Translations under genes and position numbers: made by a program
Shown here: positions 9,057 to 17,103 of the stretch, piece after piece
Numbering within the stretch: the stretch's first letter is position 1
Layout: each line of letters begins with the position of its first letter
Notes under the pieces: generated by a model
Told to the model about the DNA's origin: nothing
The model's input: the letters and a program-made list of their open reading frames with translations, nothing else
Database searches by the model: none
DNA from: Candidatus Falkowella caecavicola
GTDB lineage: Bacteria > Bacillota > Clostridia > Oscillospirales > Ruminococcaceae
NCBI GenBank assembly: GCA_904420125.1
Contig: CAJFUK010000046.1
Location: forward strand, 1-37,631
Length of the DNA stretch: 37,631 nucleotides
Direction of reading: 5' to 3'

Positions 9057-10454
9057 ATGGGAGAAAATATGCGATTCCGCGATATCCTGGTTATGTGTTT
9101 GCGTAATTTGACTAAACGGAAAGCAAGGACATTTTTGACCGTATCCGGTGTTATTATCGGAACCTGTGCGATCATCGTTATGATTTCTCTTGGTGTGGGT
9201 ATGACCGAGTCCATGGATCAGATGATCAGCCAATGGGCGGATCTAACGCTGATTAATGTCTATAATTATGGCGGCGTGCAGGCAAACGGAGAAGAAGTAC
9301 CGGATCTGGATGATAAAGTCCTTGAGCAGATTGCGCAGCTGGATCATGTTAAATCTGTAACGCCTTTTTATACCAATCTATCCAGCGGCCAGCAGATTGC
9401 AGTGTACAGCGAAGATTATATTTTCCAGGGGCCGATTGTCGGTGTCAATATGGAGGCGCTGGAGGATTTCGGCTATGAATTGGAAGAGGGACGTTATTTT
9501 AATAGAGGCGACGGCGAGACAACGATCATCATGGGACAAAACGCGGTTGCCAACCTCTATAATTATGTAGAGGAGGAATATGAGTGGACGGAAACGGATG
9601 AGAACAATAATCCGATTGATCCACTGATCGATATCTTTGAAGATGAAATTAAGATTATTCCGATGACCCGGAGTGCAGACAGCTGGGAGCCGGATTATGA
9701 TGCGTTGCAGTCTGCATCATCTGTGAATAAAGCTTACGAAGAAGAGGCAAATGTCATTGGCCGGATTAAGGGAAACTACCGGGACTATTATACAATGTCA
9801 GGTATTTTCATGGATATTGATTATATCAATGAGCTGATCCGTGCATACAATGAAGTCAACGATGAAGAATATCAGATGGAAGAAATCACAAGCGGTTACA
9901 CGGATGTCCGTGTCCGTGTCGATGATATGGAATATCTGGATGAGGTAGAAACTGCGATTCAGGAAATGGGGTATAACACCTACAGCGATAATCAATCCCG
10001 CGAAAACATGATGCAGCAGACACGGATGATCCAGATGGTGTTGGGAGCGTTAGCGGCAGTGTCTCTGTTTGTAGCAGCGTTGAATATTACCAATACCATG
10101 ATTATGTCGATTATTGAACGGACACGTGAAATCGGTATTATGAAGGTTCTTGGCTGTGATGTTTCCAAAATTCGTTTAATTTTCTTAAGTGAAGCTGGTG
10201 CCATCGGATTTATCGGCGGTGTCTTAGGTGTCGTTGTCAGTTATATTGTTTCATTTGTCCTGAATAAATTTTTATCTTCTTCCTTAATGTCCGCATTAGG
10301 CGGAATGGGAATGGAAGGAAATATTTCAGTGATTAAACCGGAATTGATCTTATTAGGGCTTGTTTTTGCTACATTAGTTGGTCTGATTTCAGGATTTTAT
10401 CCTGCCAACCGTACAGTCAAAATCAGTGCATTGGAAGCAATCAAGCACGACTGA
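9057..10454 (+). CDS. ABC transporter permease, MacB/FtsX family
   Basis: A 465-residue permease with the MacB plan. A short cytoplasmic N-terminus (RDILVMCLRNLTKRKARTFLT) leads into membrane helix 1 (about 24-46). A large extracellular domain of about 280 residues follows, then three helices near residues 326-350, 378-402 and 430-452. The FtsX signature appears as NTMIMSIIERTREIGIMKVLG just after helix 2. The C-terminus AIKHD is typical. ATG at 9057 has AGGAGAG six bases upstream; a second in-frame ATG at 9069 has GGGAG before it and is an alternative. It should dimerise and work with the ATPase at 5268-6215, and the intervening adaptor is its likely extracellular partner. MacB-type machines use conformational change to move substrates already outside the membrane; the cargo here is unknown. 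Confidence 0.92.
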   Translation: MGENMRFRDILVMCLRNLTKRKARTFLTVSGVIIGTCAIIVMISLGVGMTESMDQMISQWADLTLINVYNYGGVQANGEEVPDLDDKVLEQIAQLDHVKSVTPFYTNLSSGQQIAVYSEDYIFQGPIVGVNMEALEDFGYELEEGRYFNRGDGETTIIMGQNAVANLYNYVEEEYEWTETDENNNPIDPLIDIFEDEIKIIPMTRSADSWEPDYDALQSASSVNKAYEEEANVIGRIKGNYRDYYTMSGIFMDIDYINELIRAYNEVNDEEYQMEEITSGYTDVRVRVDDMEYLDEVETAIQEMGYNTYSDNQSRENMMQQTRMIQMVLGALAAVSLFVAALNITNTMIMSIIERTREIGIMKVLGCDVSKIRLIFLSEAGAIGFIGGVLGVVVSYIVSFVLNKFLSSSLMSALGGMGMEGNISVIKPELILLGLVFATLVGLISGFYPANRTVKISALEAIKHD

Positions 10455-10480
10455 TTGGAGATTGTCATGTATTGTTATGA

Positions 10481-10526
10481 AAGGGGATACGTTTTGTCTT
10501 TAAGACATGTATCCCCTTATTTTTTT
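10481..10526 (+). terminator. Terminator after the permease gene
   Basis: AAGGGGATAC...TTGTCTT TA AGACAT-GTATCCCCTT forms a strong hairpin followed by TTATTTTTTT. It closes the three-gene ABC operon. Confidence 0.88.
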
Positions 10527-10583
10527 CTGTGATTGCAATTTACCGCTCAAGTAGGGGAGCAAGCTGTTCTGCTGGAGAATTGC

Positions 10584-10613
10584 TTGACAGCTATATGTAA
10601 AATGTGGTAAAAT
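10584..10613 (+). promoter_or_regulatory. Putative sigma-A promoter of icd
   Basis: TTGACA (10584-10589) and TAAAAT (10608-10613) are 18 bases apart; TGG precedes the -10 as an extended element. The icd ATG is 44 bases further on. Confidence 0.6.
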
Positions 10614-10657
10614 TATAATCAAATTAATAAGATACGACAGAATCAGGAGGAAAGAAA

Positions 10658-11872
10658 ATGCAGGATAAAATTCAGATGAAAACCCCCTTGGTTGAGATGG
10701 ATGGAGATGAAATGACCCGAATCATTTGGAAAATGATTAAGGATATTTTGTTAACACCATATGTGGATTTAAAAACAGAATATTATGACCTGGGCTTAGA
10801 AAATCGTGATGCAACAAATGACCAGGTGACGATTGACTCTGCAGAAGCGACAAAGAAATATGGCGTCGCTGTAAAGTGCGCTACCATTACACCGAACGCA
10901 GCGCGTGTTAAAGAGTATAATTTAAAACAGATGTGGAAAAGCCCCAATGGGACAATCCGCGCAATTCTGGATGGTACGGTTTTTCGGGCACCGATTGTTG
11001 TGGATTCTATTAAACCGTCGGTTTCTACCTGGAAGAAACCAATTGTGATTGCACGTCATGCTTATGGAGATATTTATCGCGATGTGGAAATGAAAATTCC
11101 TGGTAAAGGTACTGTCGAATTGGTGTATACAGCTGCAGACGGTACGCAGATGAAAGAAACCGTACATCATTTTGATGGAGAGGGAATAGTATTGGGTATG
11201 CACAATGTCAGCGCTTCTATCGAGAGCTTTGCACGTGCCTGCTTTAATTATGCGCTGGATCAGAAACAGGATCTGTGGTTCTCCACCAAAGATACAATTT
11301 CTAAAAAGTATGATCACACGTTTAAAGATATTTTCCAGGAAATTTATGATGCAGAATATGCGGAAAAGTTCAAAGAGGCCGGAATTGAATATTTTTATAC
11401 ACTGATTGATGACGCTGTTGCGCGCGTTATCCGTTCAGAGGGCGGATTTATCTGGGCCTGTAAAAATTATGACGGGGATGTTATGTCAGATATGGTTGCG
11501 ACGGCTTTTGGAAGTTTGGCCATGATGACTTCCGTTTTGGTATCCCCGGAAGGATATTATGAATATGAAGCTGCACACGGAACCGTACAGCGTCATTATT
11601 ACCGTCATCTGAAAGGAGAAAAAACCTCGACCAATTCGATGGCGACTCTGTTTGCATGGACTGGTGCGCTTCGTAAACGGGCAGAATTGGATCATCTGCC
11701 GGAATTGGCTGCATTTAGCGACCGGCTGGAAAAAGCGGCTTTGATGACAATTGAGGAAGGCGTATTAACAGGAGATCTGGCCAATCTGTCCTCTCTGGAG
11801 CAGAAACAGGTCGTCAATACCGAGGAATTCCTGCTGGCAGTACGGGATCGCTTGGAAAGACTCATGAAATAG
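10658..11872 (+). CDS. icd: NADP-dependent isocitrate dehydrogenase, eukaryotic-type (subfamily II)
   Basis: A 404-residue enzyme that oxidatively decarboxylates isocitrate to 2-oxoglutarate with NADP. The sequence is of the homodimeric type found in eukaryotes and some bacteria, not the E. coli type. Signs of this are the N-terminal [12 protein letters not shown], the substrate loop [26 protein letters not shown] (its first Arg corresponds to human IDH1 Arg132), the STKDTI-KKYD segment, and [12 protein letters not shown] for cofactor binding. Active-site Asp residues lie in [18 protein letters not shown] and NYDGDVMSD. Length matches the family. AGGAGG lies eight bases before ATG. In an anaerobe this probably supplies 2-oxoglutarate for glutamate synthesis. 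No citrate synthase or aconitase gene is in the window. Confidence 0.96.
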   Translation: MQDKIQMKTPLVEMDGDEMTRIIWKMIKDILLTPYVDLKTEYYDLGLENRDATNDQVTIDSAEATKKYGVAVKCATITPNAARVKEYNLKQMWKSPNGTIRAILDGTVFRAPIVVDSIKPSVSTWKKPIVIARHAYGDIYRDVEMKIPGKGTVELVYTAADGTQMKETVHHFDGEGIVLGMHNVSASIESFARACFNYALDQKQDLWFSTKDTISKKYDHTFKDIFQEIYDAEYAEKFKEAGIEYFYTLIDDAVARVIRSEGGFIWACKNYDGDVMSDMVATAFGSLAMMTSVLVSPEGYYEYEAAHGTVQRHYYRHLKGEKTSTNSMATLFAWTGALRKRAELDHLPELAAFSDRLEKAALMTIEEGVLTGDLANLSSLEQKQVVNTEEFLLAVRDRLERLMK

Positions 11873-11910
11873 TCAACATCATTATCTGGTCTTAAAAAGG
11901 AGGAGATGAC

Positions 11911-13131
11911 ATGATTGTAAGAAAAATTCACTTGGATGAATTGCCGGAAAGCAGGCGTTTATCCTCTCTGGCGTTTGAATGGGTTTATGAAGATGAAGAA
12001 CCTGACAAAAAGGAAAACAAAACACCAGAAGAATTGGAAGAAACGGAACAGGATAGGCGATTCGAAGCAAATAACACATGGGCTGCTTTTGACGAGGAAA
12101 CCGGGGAAATGATGGCATCTCTGTCTGTCACTCCTTTTCAAGTATATTTTGACGGTTCTATAGTCGAAATGGGCGGTGTCGGCGGCGTATCTACATATCC
12201 ACAGCATCGCCGGAAAGGTGCCATCCGCGGGTGCCTGCGGGCCAGTTATGAAGATGCCTATAATCGGGGGGTTCCTTTCTTCTACTTGTACGCTTTCAGC
12301 GAGGCTTTTTACAGACAGTATGAATTTGAACGTTGTTGTACGACCATTCAGTGGAATTTTGATCTGCGTACGATCCCGTCCAGTAAAATAGCTGGAAAAT
12401 TTATTCTCTATCGCGGAGAAGACGATATTCAAAAGTTTCAGCAGGTTTATGACGCTGCTGCTAAACGGTTTAATATGATGGTGCAGAGAGACATTTACAG
12501 TTATGAAAAGCTCAAAAAAGCACATCCTTTTAAAACCAACCGATTTGCTTATTTGTATGAAGACGCACAGGGTGATCCCAAAGCTTATCTGATTTTTGAA
12601 AAATCTGGGGACGCAATGGAAGTGTCTGAATTGATTTTTTCGGATTTTGAATCGCTAAAAGCGGTGCTCTCCTTTTCCAAGAGCTTTCTTCCCAATTACA
12701 GCCGTATCCGGTTTCGCGCTCCAGCGCATATCAATCTGGATTATTTCTGTACGGACTACTGCCAGTCATCCAGCGGCCGGCCTATTCAGCTGAATGGAAT
12801 GGCTCGTATTGTTCATCTGGAAAAGGTATTGCAAATGGCTTCTTATCGCGGCAGTGGGACAATTGCTATTCGTATTTCGGATGGCGACTTGGAACAGAAT
12901 AATGGTACTTTTGAGGTCGTATTTCAGGATGGTAAGGCTATTTCTGTTGCCAAAAAGGATAATATAGCGCCTGATCTGGAGATGCCAATTTCCCGTTTAT
13001 CACGTGCGATTATCGGGGATTATCACACAGAAGATTTGTTATATGTAGGCGATGTCGTGTTGCATTGCAGTCTGGAAAAGGCAGGACAGATGATTTACCG
13101 CAAACCCTGTTGGATTAACGATTATTTTTAA
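11911..13131 (+). CDS. GNAT N-acetyltransferase, Eis-like
   Basis: A 406-residue protein with the three-part Eis plan. An N-terminal GNAT domain (about 1-150) has the acetyl-CoA binding stretch GVSTYPQHRRKGAIRGCL. A second degenerate GNAT-like region follows, and an SCP2-like C-terminal domain (about 305-395) contains the strand GTIAIRISDGDLEQNNG. Characterised Eis proteins acetylate amines on small molecules or proteins; the substrate here is unknown. A near-ideal AAAAAGGAGGAGATGAC site precedes the ATG. The gene starts 38 bases after icd with no terminator between, so the two are probably cotranscribed, although no functional link is obvious. A clear terminator follows. Confidence 0.86.
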   Translation: MIVRKIHLDELPESRRLSSLAFEWVYEDEEPDKKENKTPEELEETEQDRRFEANNTWAAFDEETGEMMASLSVTPFQVYFDGSIVEMGGVGGVSTYPQHRRKGAIRGCLRASYEDAYNRGVPFFYLYAFSEAFYRQYEFERCCTTIQWNFDLRTIPSSKIAGKFILYRGEDDIQKFQQVYDAAAKRFNMMVQRDIYSYEKLKKAHPFKTNRFAYLYEDAQGDPKAYLIFEKSGDAMEVSELIFSDFESLKAVLSFSKSFLPNYSRIRFRAPAHINLDYFCTDYCQSSSGRPIQLNGMARIVHLEKVLQMASYRGSGTIAIRISDGDLEQNNGTFEVVFQDGKAISVAKKDNIAPDLEMPISRLSRAIIGDYHTEDLLYVGDVVLHCSLEKAGQMIYRKPCWINDYF

Positions 13132-13140
13132 AAGCAGAGA

Positions 13141-13178
13141 AAATCAGGACAGCTTGTTGAAGAGCTGTCCTGATTTTT
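13141..13178 (+). terminator. Terminator after the acetyltransferase gene
   Basis: AAATCAGGACAGCT pairs with AGCTGTCCTGATTT around an eight-base loop, followed by T's. A textbook intrinsic terminator. Confidence 0.9.
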
Positions 13179-13229
13179 AGCTTTGGAAAGAACCTGGCTG
13201 ATTATTTTGATGAAAAATATACGAACGCC

Positions 13230-13258
13230 TTGTTTTTACCCCAAAAGAAGCGTATAAT
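13230..13258 (+). promoter_or_regulatory. Putative sigma-A promoter of the glycosyltransferase pair
   Basis: TTGTTT (13230-13235), a 17-base spacer and a perfect TATAAT (13253-13258), 32 bases ahead of the first glycosyltransferase start. Confidence 0.6.
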
Positions 13259-13289
13259 ATATAAAAATATAATAAAATGGAGTAAGTGA

Positions 13290-14159
13290 ATGTCTGTGTG
13301 TACTGTGTCTATCATCATCGTCAACTATAATACCAAAGCCCTTTGCAGCCAGACTATTCAAACTGTGCTGGAAACAGTACAGAATGCGTCTTATGAGGTT
13401 CTGGTAGTAGATAACTCTTCAGAAGAGCAGGAGCGATATGATGCACAGGATCCGCATGTCATTGTGTTTTCAGGCATTGAAAACCGGGGATTTGGTCATG
13501 CGTGTAATTGGGGCGCACGGCATGCTAAAGGAAAATACCTTTTGTTTTTGAATTCAGATACCCTGTTAGACCCTCATGCCTTGGATGATAGTATTGCTTA
13601 TATGGAAGCGCATCCCGACATTGGCGCATTGGGAATTCGTACTACCTTAGCCGATGGCCGGTTTGATGCCGGATGCAAACGCGGATTTCCAACACCGGTG
13701 AATTCGCTTTGTTATTTCCTGGGATTGGATCGGCGTTATCCAAATCACCCCAAATTTGGTGGGTATCATCTGACATATTTGAGTATAGAGGAAACACATG
13801 ATGTAGATGCAGTATCCGGCGCTTTTCTGTTGGTTCCTCGCGATTTGTTTCTCCAACTGGATGGATTCGATGAAGATTTTTTTATGTACGGCGAAGATTT
13901 AGACCTTTGTTACCGGATTAAAGAACAAGGGAAACGAGTCGTTTATTATGCACAAGCGCATATGGTACATCTAAAAGGTCAAAGCGGATTATCTGATAAA
14001 TCTCCGAAAGTGATTCAAAGCTTTTATCAGGCGATGCGATTGTTCTATGATAAGCATTATCTGGATCGGTATTCCTGCATAACTACCGGTTTAGTGCATG
14101 GAGCTATTCGATGTAAATACTATTTGGCGATGAGAAATAATAAAGGATCAAACAAATGA
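13290..14159 (+). CDS. Family-2 glycosyltransferase, rhamnosyltransferase-like
   Basis: A 289-residue GT-A fold enzyme. The nucleotide-sugar binding start VSIIIVNYNT, VLVVDNSS, the metal-binding acidic motif in FLNSDTLLDP (about 93) and the acceptor-side motif GFDEDFFMYGEDLDLCYRI (about 200) are typical of the GT2 branch that includes dTDP-rhamnosyl transferases. There is no membrane helix, so it is a cytoplasmic or membrane-peripheral enzyme acting on a lipid-linked acceptor. The start has GGAG seven bases upstream. It overlaps the next glycosyltransferase by four bases (ATGA), and the pair likely adds successive sugars to one cell-surface polysaccharide. Sugar donor specificity is a guess from family resemblance; no rml or wzx/wzy genes lie nearby. 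Confidence 0.88.
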   Translation: MSVCTVSIIIVNYNTKALCSQTIQTVLETVQNASYEVLVVDNSSEEQERYDAQDPHVIVFSGIENRGFGHACNWGARHAKGKYLLFLNSDTLLDPHALDDSIAYMEAHPDIGALGIRTTLADGRFDAGCKRGFPTPVNSLCYFLGLDRRYPNHPKFGGYHLTYLSIEETHDVDAVSGAFLLVPRDLFLQLDGFDEDFFMYGEDLDLCYRIKEQGKRVVYYAQAHMVHLKGQSGLSDKSPKVIQSFYQAMRLFYDKHYLDRYSCITTGLVHGAIRCKYYLAMRNNKGSNK

Positions 14160-15109
14160 TAGATATATTGATGGCAACTTATAATGGAGAAACTTATATT
14201 ACGGAACAAATTGAGTCTATTTTGGCACAAACCTGTCAGGACTGGCGGCTGATCATTCAGGATGACGGTTCATCAGATCATACCGTGTCCATTGTCAACG
14301 GCTACCAGCAGAAATATCCGGAAAAAATACAGCTGTTGATTCGAAAAACCCCTTCCGGTTCAGCAAAGGGAAACTTTTTATCCTTATTTCCTGTCGCCAG
14401 CAGTGATTATATCATGACTTGTGATCAGGACGATGTATGGGAGCCAGATAAAATTGAAAATACGTTTCAGGCGATGGTACAAGCGGAAACACGTTGGGGA
14501 AAAGATGTCCCGATATTAGTACACACCGATCTGACTGTGGTAGACAGCCATCTAGGCGTTATTGCAAAATCCATGTTCAAGTATCAGGGGCTGGATAAGA
14601 GAGCCTGCTCTCTGAACAGATTAATTGTGCAGAATAATGTGACGGGTTGTACCATGATGATAAACCGCGCTTTATGCGACTATTTGCTGTGTATTCAAAA
14701 TACGGATGCGCTTCTAATGCATGACTGGTGGTGTGCGCTGATTGCCAGTGCAATGGGACAGGTCGTCTATCTGGACCAACCGACGGTTTTGTATCGCCAG
14801 CATGGGGATAATCAGCTGGGTGCGGTGAATAACCGATCCATACCGTCAATTGTAAAAAGATATTTTCAGAATAAAGATTCACGTGTCAGGCCTGCTTCCA
14901 TCCAGAAAAGGATGACGAGTGCACACCGGCAGGCTGAATATTTTTTGGAATCTTATCGGGCCATCTTGTCGATTGAAGCTGTTAAATGTTTACAAAGATA
15001 TATCCAGCTTCCGACTTATCCTAAATATAAACGGGTTTATTATATTTTAAAATATCATTATACCAGACAGAATTTGCCCATGCTGTTGGCACAACTCATA
15101 TTGCATTAA
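14156..15109 (+). CDS. Family-2 glycosyltransferase
   Basis: A 317-residue GT2 enzyme whose start overlaps the preceding transferase by four bases. Catalytic signatures are MATYNGETYITEQIESILAQT at the N-terminus, IIQDDGSSDHT, and the metal-binding CDQDDVWEPDKI (about 90). MHDWWCALIASAMG (about 182) and VLYRQHGDN follow, as in alpha-rhamnosyl and galactosyl transferases of capsule and O-antigen loci. The last about 90 residues are basic and contain weak amphipathic stretches, a common membrane-attachment feature. It probably acts with its neighbour in surface glycan assembly. A bidirectional terminator follows. Exact donor and acceptor cannot be told from sequence. Confidence 0.87.
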   Translation: MIDILMATYNGETYITEQIESILAQTCQDWRLIIQDDGSSDHTVSIVNGYQQKYPEKIQLLIRKTPSGSAKGNFLSLFPVASSDYIMTCDQDDVWEPDKIENTFQAMVQAETRWGKDVPILVHTDLTVVDSHLGVIAKSMFKYQGLDKRACSLNRLIVQNNVTGCTMMINRALCDYLLCIQNTDALLMHDWWCALIASAMGQVVYLDQPTVLYRQHGDNQLGAVNNRSIPSIVKRYFQNKDSRVRPASIQKRMTSAHRQAEYFLESYRAILSIEAVKCLQRYIQLPTYPKYKRVYYILKYHYTRQNLPMLLAQLILH

Positions 15110-15123
15110 AAAGGCCTTATCAT

Positions 15124-15167
15124 AAAAAAATACCCTTGAAAGTATGTGCTTTCAAGGGTATTTTTTT
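15124..15167. terminator. Bidirectional terminator between convergent genes
   Basis: AAAAAAATACCCTTGAAAG pairs with CTTTCAAGGGTATTTTTTT. The A-run and T-run flanks let it serve the glycosyltransferases (+) and the convergent CAP/dockerin gene (-), whose stop codon lies inside it. Confidence 0.9.
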
Positions 15168-16926
15168 ATGAACGGGCCTGTTGATAGGCGATCAGGATAT
15201 GCATAATATCCTGTAAAGTAATGTTCCCATCGCCGTTATAGTCGGCGGCAGACAACATTTGACTGTCCGCCTGGAGCTTGTCCGTATAAATCTGTACGGC
15301 AAGGGTCAAATCGTTCAGCCGGATTTGACCGTCTCCATTAATGTCACCGGGCAGTACAGGCTGTGCTGCTATGACAATATATGTACATTGGTCAAACATA
15401 CCGCCTGCAGAAGCTGAAATCGTAGCAATACCTTCGCTGACAGCAGTCACATTGCCAAGCTGGTCTACCGTTAAAACACGCGGGTCGCTGGAGGCCCACT
15501 CCACAACATCATAGTCAGCAAATGCCCCATATAATCCTTCGACAGACGCTGTAAGTTTTTCCGTTTTTCCCACAGACAGGGAACCGTTTGTCTGATTTAA
15601 ACGGACTGCATGTACCGGATTGGGTTCATGATTGAAAAATCGGGTTTCATAGGAATAGGAGGTAGGCGTACCGTCTGCCAGACGCAACCCGTCAATCTGT
15701 ACGTGAAAGACAGAGCCTGGTTCATATACTGCATCTTTTGCACGAAACATAATACAGTTAGGAACTCCATAAGATTGCGTGGAAACACGCAAATACGAAG
15801 AACCGTCATCCGGAGCCCCCGTATTGAATCCAGCAGTGAAAGGATCATCTCCGTAAAAAACCCATTGTTTTTTCGTTGCTGCATCCGGGTCGGTTATATC
15901 GGTAAGCGTCACTGTCAGATCCCGCATGGTCTTTGCCGTAAGCTGCTGATATTTAGACGTATCCAGGGAAATAGACCATTGCAGATTTTCTACAATTGAC
16001 CCATAGCTCCACACATAATCGTCATAGGTATATTCAACTGGAAACCAGCCTGACGGCCAGGCAATTTCCGCTGGAGCAGCCGATGCATCACCACTGGTAT
16101 CAAATACCTTGAGTGCGGAATACACCTGATTATCCGGGCGGGAAACAAGGCCAAATCCTATGCGTCCCAACTTGGGATTTAAGATCCATCGGCGATGTCC
16201 CAATATGCCTGCATTGTTTACTCCCGGTTCTTCCATATAACCTAAAGTAAAATACGATAATGTATACCCTGTTGCCGGAGCCCCTGAAGCCCATCCGATA
16301 TTACTGGTCGATGTTGCGTAAAACCCACGATTATAAAATTTCAGATCCATATTGCTTGGTCTTGGGGGGGTATGCTCTAATGTACCGCTGGCAGCCAGTA
16401 ATAAAGCGCCGTATTGGGCATCTGTATTATAATTCGAAGAACTAGAAACATCAGGAAGCCCGACAAGATAACGAAGATAATTGATCAGGTTGGTACCAGA
16501 TTGAATGTATTCTTCACTGAGTGCGCCTGCCGCATAAGGAGAATGGAGAGAAAAATCTTCGCTATAAATTTTGGATACCGTATTGGGACGAAGCTGCTGC
16601 CACTTCATCTTTGTTTCCAGCATTCCGCGTTCTACCGTAACCATAAAGTGCATGATATTGGTACCGTCTGTTGCGGTGATTGTAGTCGTCCCTAAAGAAA
16701 CGCCGGTTACACGACCCATTTGGTCTACAATAGCAATCGAAGGATCGTCTGTTGACCAGTTTAAGTTGTCCCCATCCAGTGCATAAGGGTTTAAGACAAT
16801 TCGTTCTCCCCGATAAGCAGTGATTCCTTCGACACTTTCATATACTGCCGATGCCTGGGGTAGCAGGCAGGATAATAATATACATGCTGTAAAAAGAGCA
16901 ATTCCTTTTCTCCATAGATACTTCAT
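15166..16926 (-). CDS. Secreted protein with Big2, CAP, Big2 and dockerin domains
   Basis: A 586-residue exported protein. After a signal peptide (about 1-27, ending PQASA) comes a bacterial Ig-like Big2 domain (about 28-100: WSTDDPSIAIVDQMGRVTG). A CAP/SCP-PR1 domain follows (about 130-265), with LINYLRYLVGLP, SGTLEHTPP and the family motif HRRWILNPKLGRIGFG. Next is a beta region, a second Big2 domain (about 445-520: WASSDPRVLTVDQLGNVT) and a C-terminal type I dockerin. The dockerin has two calcium-loop repeats, DINGDGQIRLNDL and DYNGDGNITLQDI. The longer frame opens with ATG at 16959, but ATG at 16926 is preferred: AGAAAGG lies ten bases upstream and the signal peptide begins there. The dockerin implies docking to a cohesin-bearing scaffold or cell-surface protein; none is encoded here. 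CAP domains can be proteolytic or lipid-binding, and the activity is unknown. Confidence 0.88.
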   Translation of the reverse strand: MKYLWRKGIALFTACILLSCLLPQASAVYESVEGITAYRGERIVLNPYALDGDNLNWSTDDPSIAIVDQMGRVTGVSLGTTTITATDGTNIMHFMVTVERGMLETKMKWQQLRPNTVSKIYSEDFSLHSPYAAGALSEEYIQSGTNLINYLRYLVGLPDVSSSSNYNTDAQYGALLLAASGTLEHTPPRPSNMDLKFYNRGFYATSTSNIGWASGAPATGYTLSYFTLGYMEEPGVNNAGILGHRRWILNPKLGRIGFGLVSRPDNQVYSALKVFDTSGDASAAPAEIAWPSGWFPVEYTYDDYVWSYGSIVENLQWSISLDTSKYQQLTAKTMRDLTVTLTDITDPDAATKKQWVFYGDDPFTAGFNTGAPDDGSSYLRVSTQSYGVPNCIMFRAKDAVYEPGSVFHVQIDGLRLADGTPTSYSYETRFFNHEPNPVHAVRLNQTNGSLSVGKTEKLTASVEGLYGAFADYDVVEWASSDPRVLTVDQLGNVTAVSEGIATISASAGGMFDQCTYIVIAAQPVLPGDINGDGQIRLNDLTLAVQIYTDKLQADSQMLSAADYNGDGNITLQDIMHILIAYQQARS

Positions 16927-17048
16927 GGTGATGCGGCCTTTCTGCAAATAGTAAATCATATTTATTTTAACATGTGTAAAGCAGAAAGTCCACTATATAT
17001 TGTATTACAATTATATTACAATATAGGATATAGTTCGACGGTTCATTC

Positions 17049-17100
17049 GCCAGAAAGAGAAAAGGAGGTAACCACGGCTACCTCCTTTTCTCTTTCTGGC
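17049..17100. repeat. Perfect 22-bp inverted repeat downstream of purL
   Basis: GCCAGAAAGAGAAAAGGAGG-TA (17049-17070) and its exact reverse complement (17079-17100) flank an eight-base loop. It begins four bases beyond the purL stop and probably ends the purL transcript or protects its 3' end. No T-run follows on the purL strand, so it is not a standard intrinsic terminator. Both strands read AAAAGGAGGTA, a perfect anti-16S sequence, across the stem. Confidence 0.8.
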
Positions 17101-17103
17101 AAA

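Noticed and set aside
16927-16959. Upstream ATG for the CAP/dockerin protein
   Set aside because: No RBS precedes it, and the signal peptide fits best from ATG 16926.
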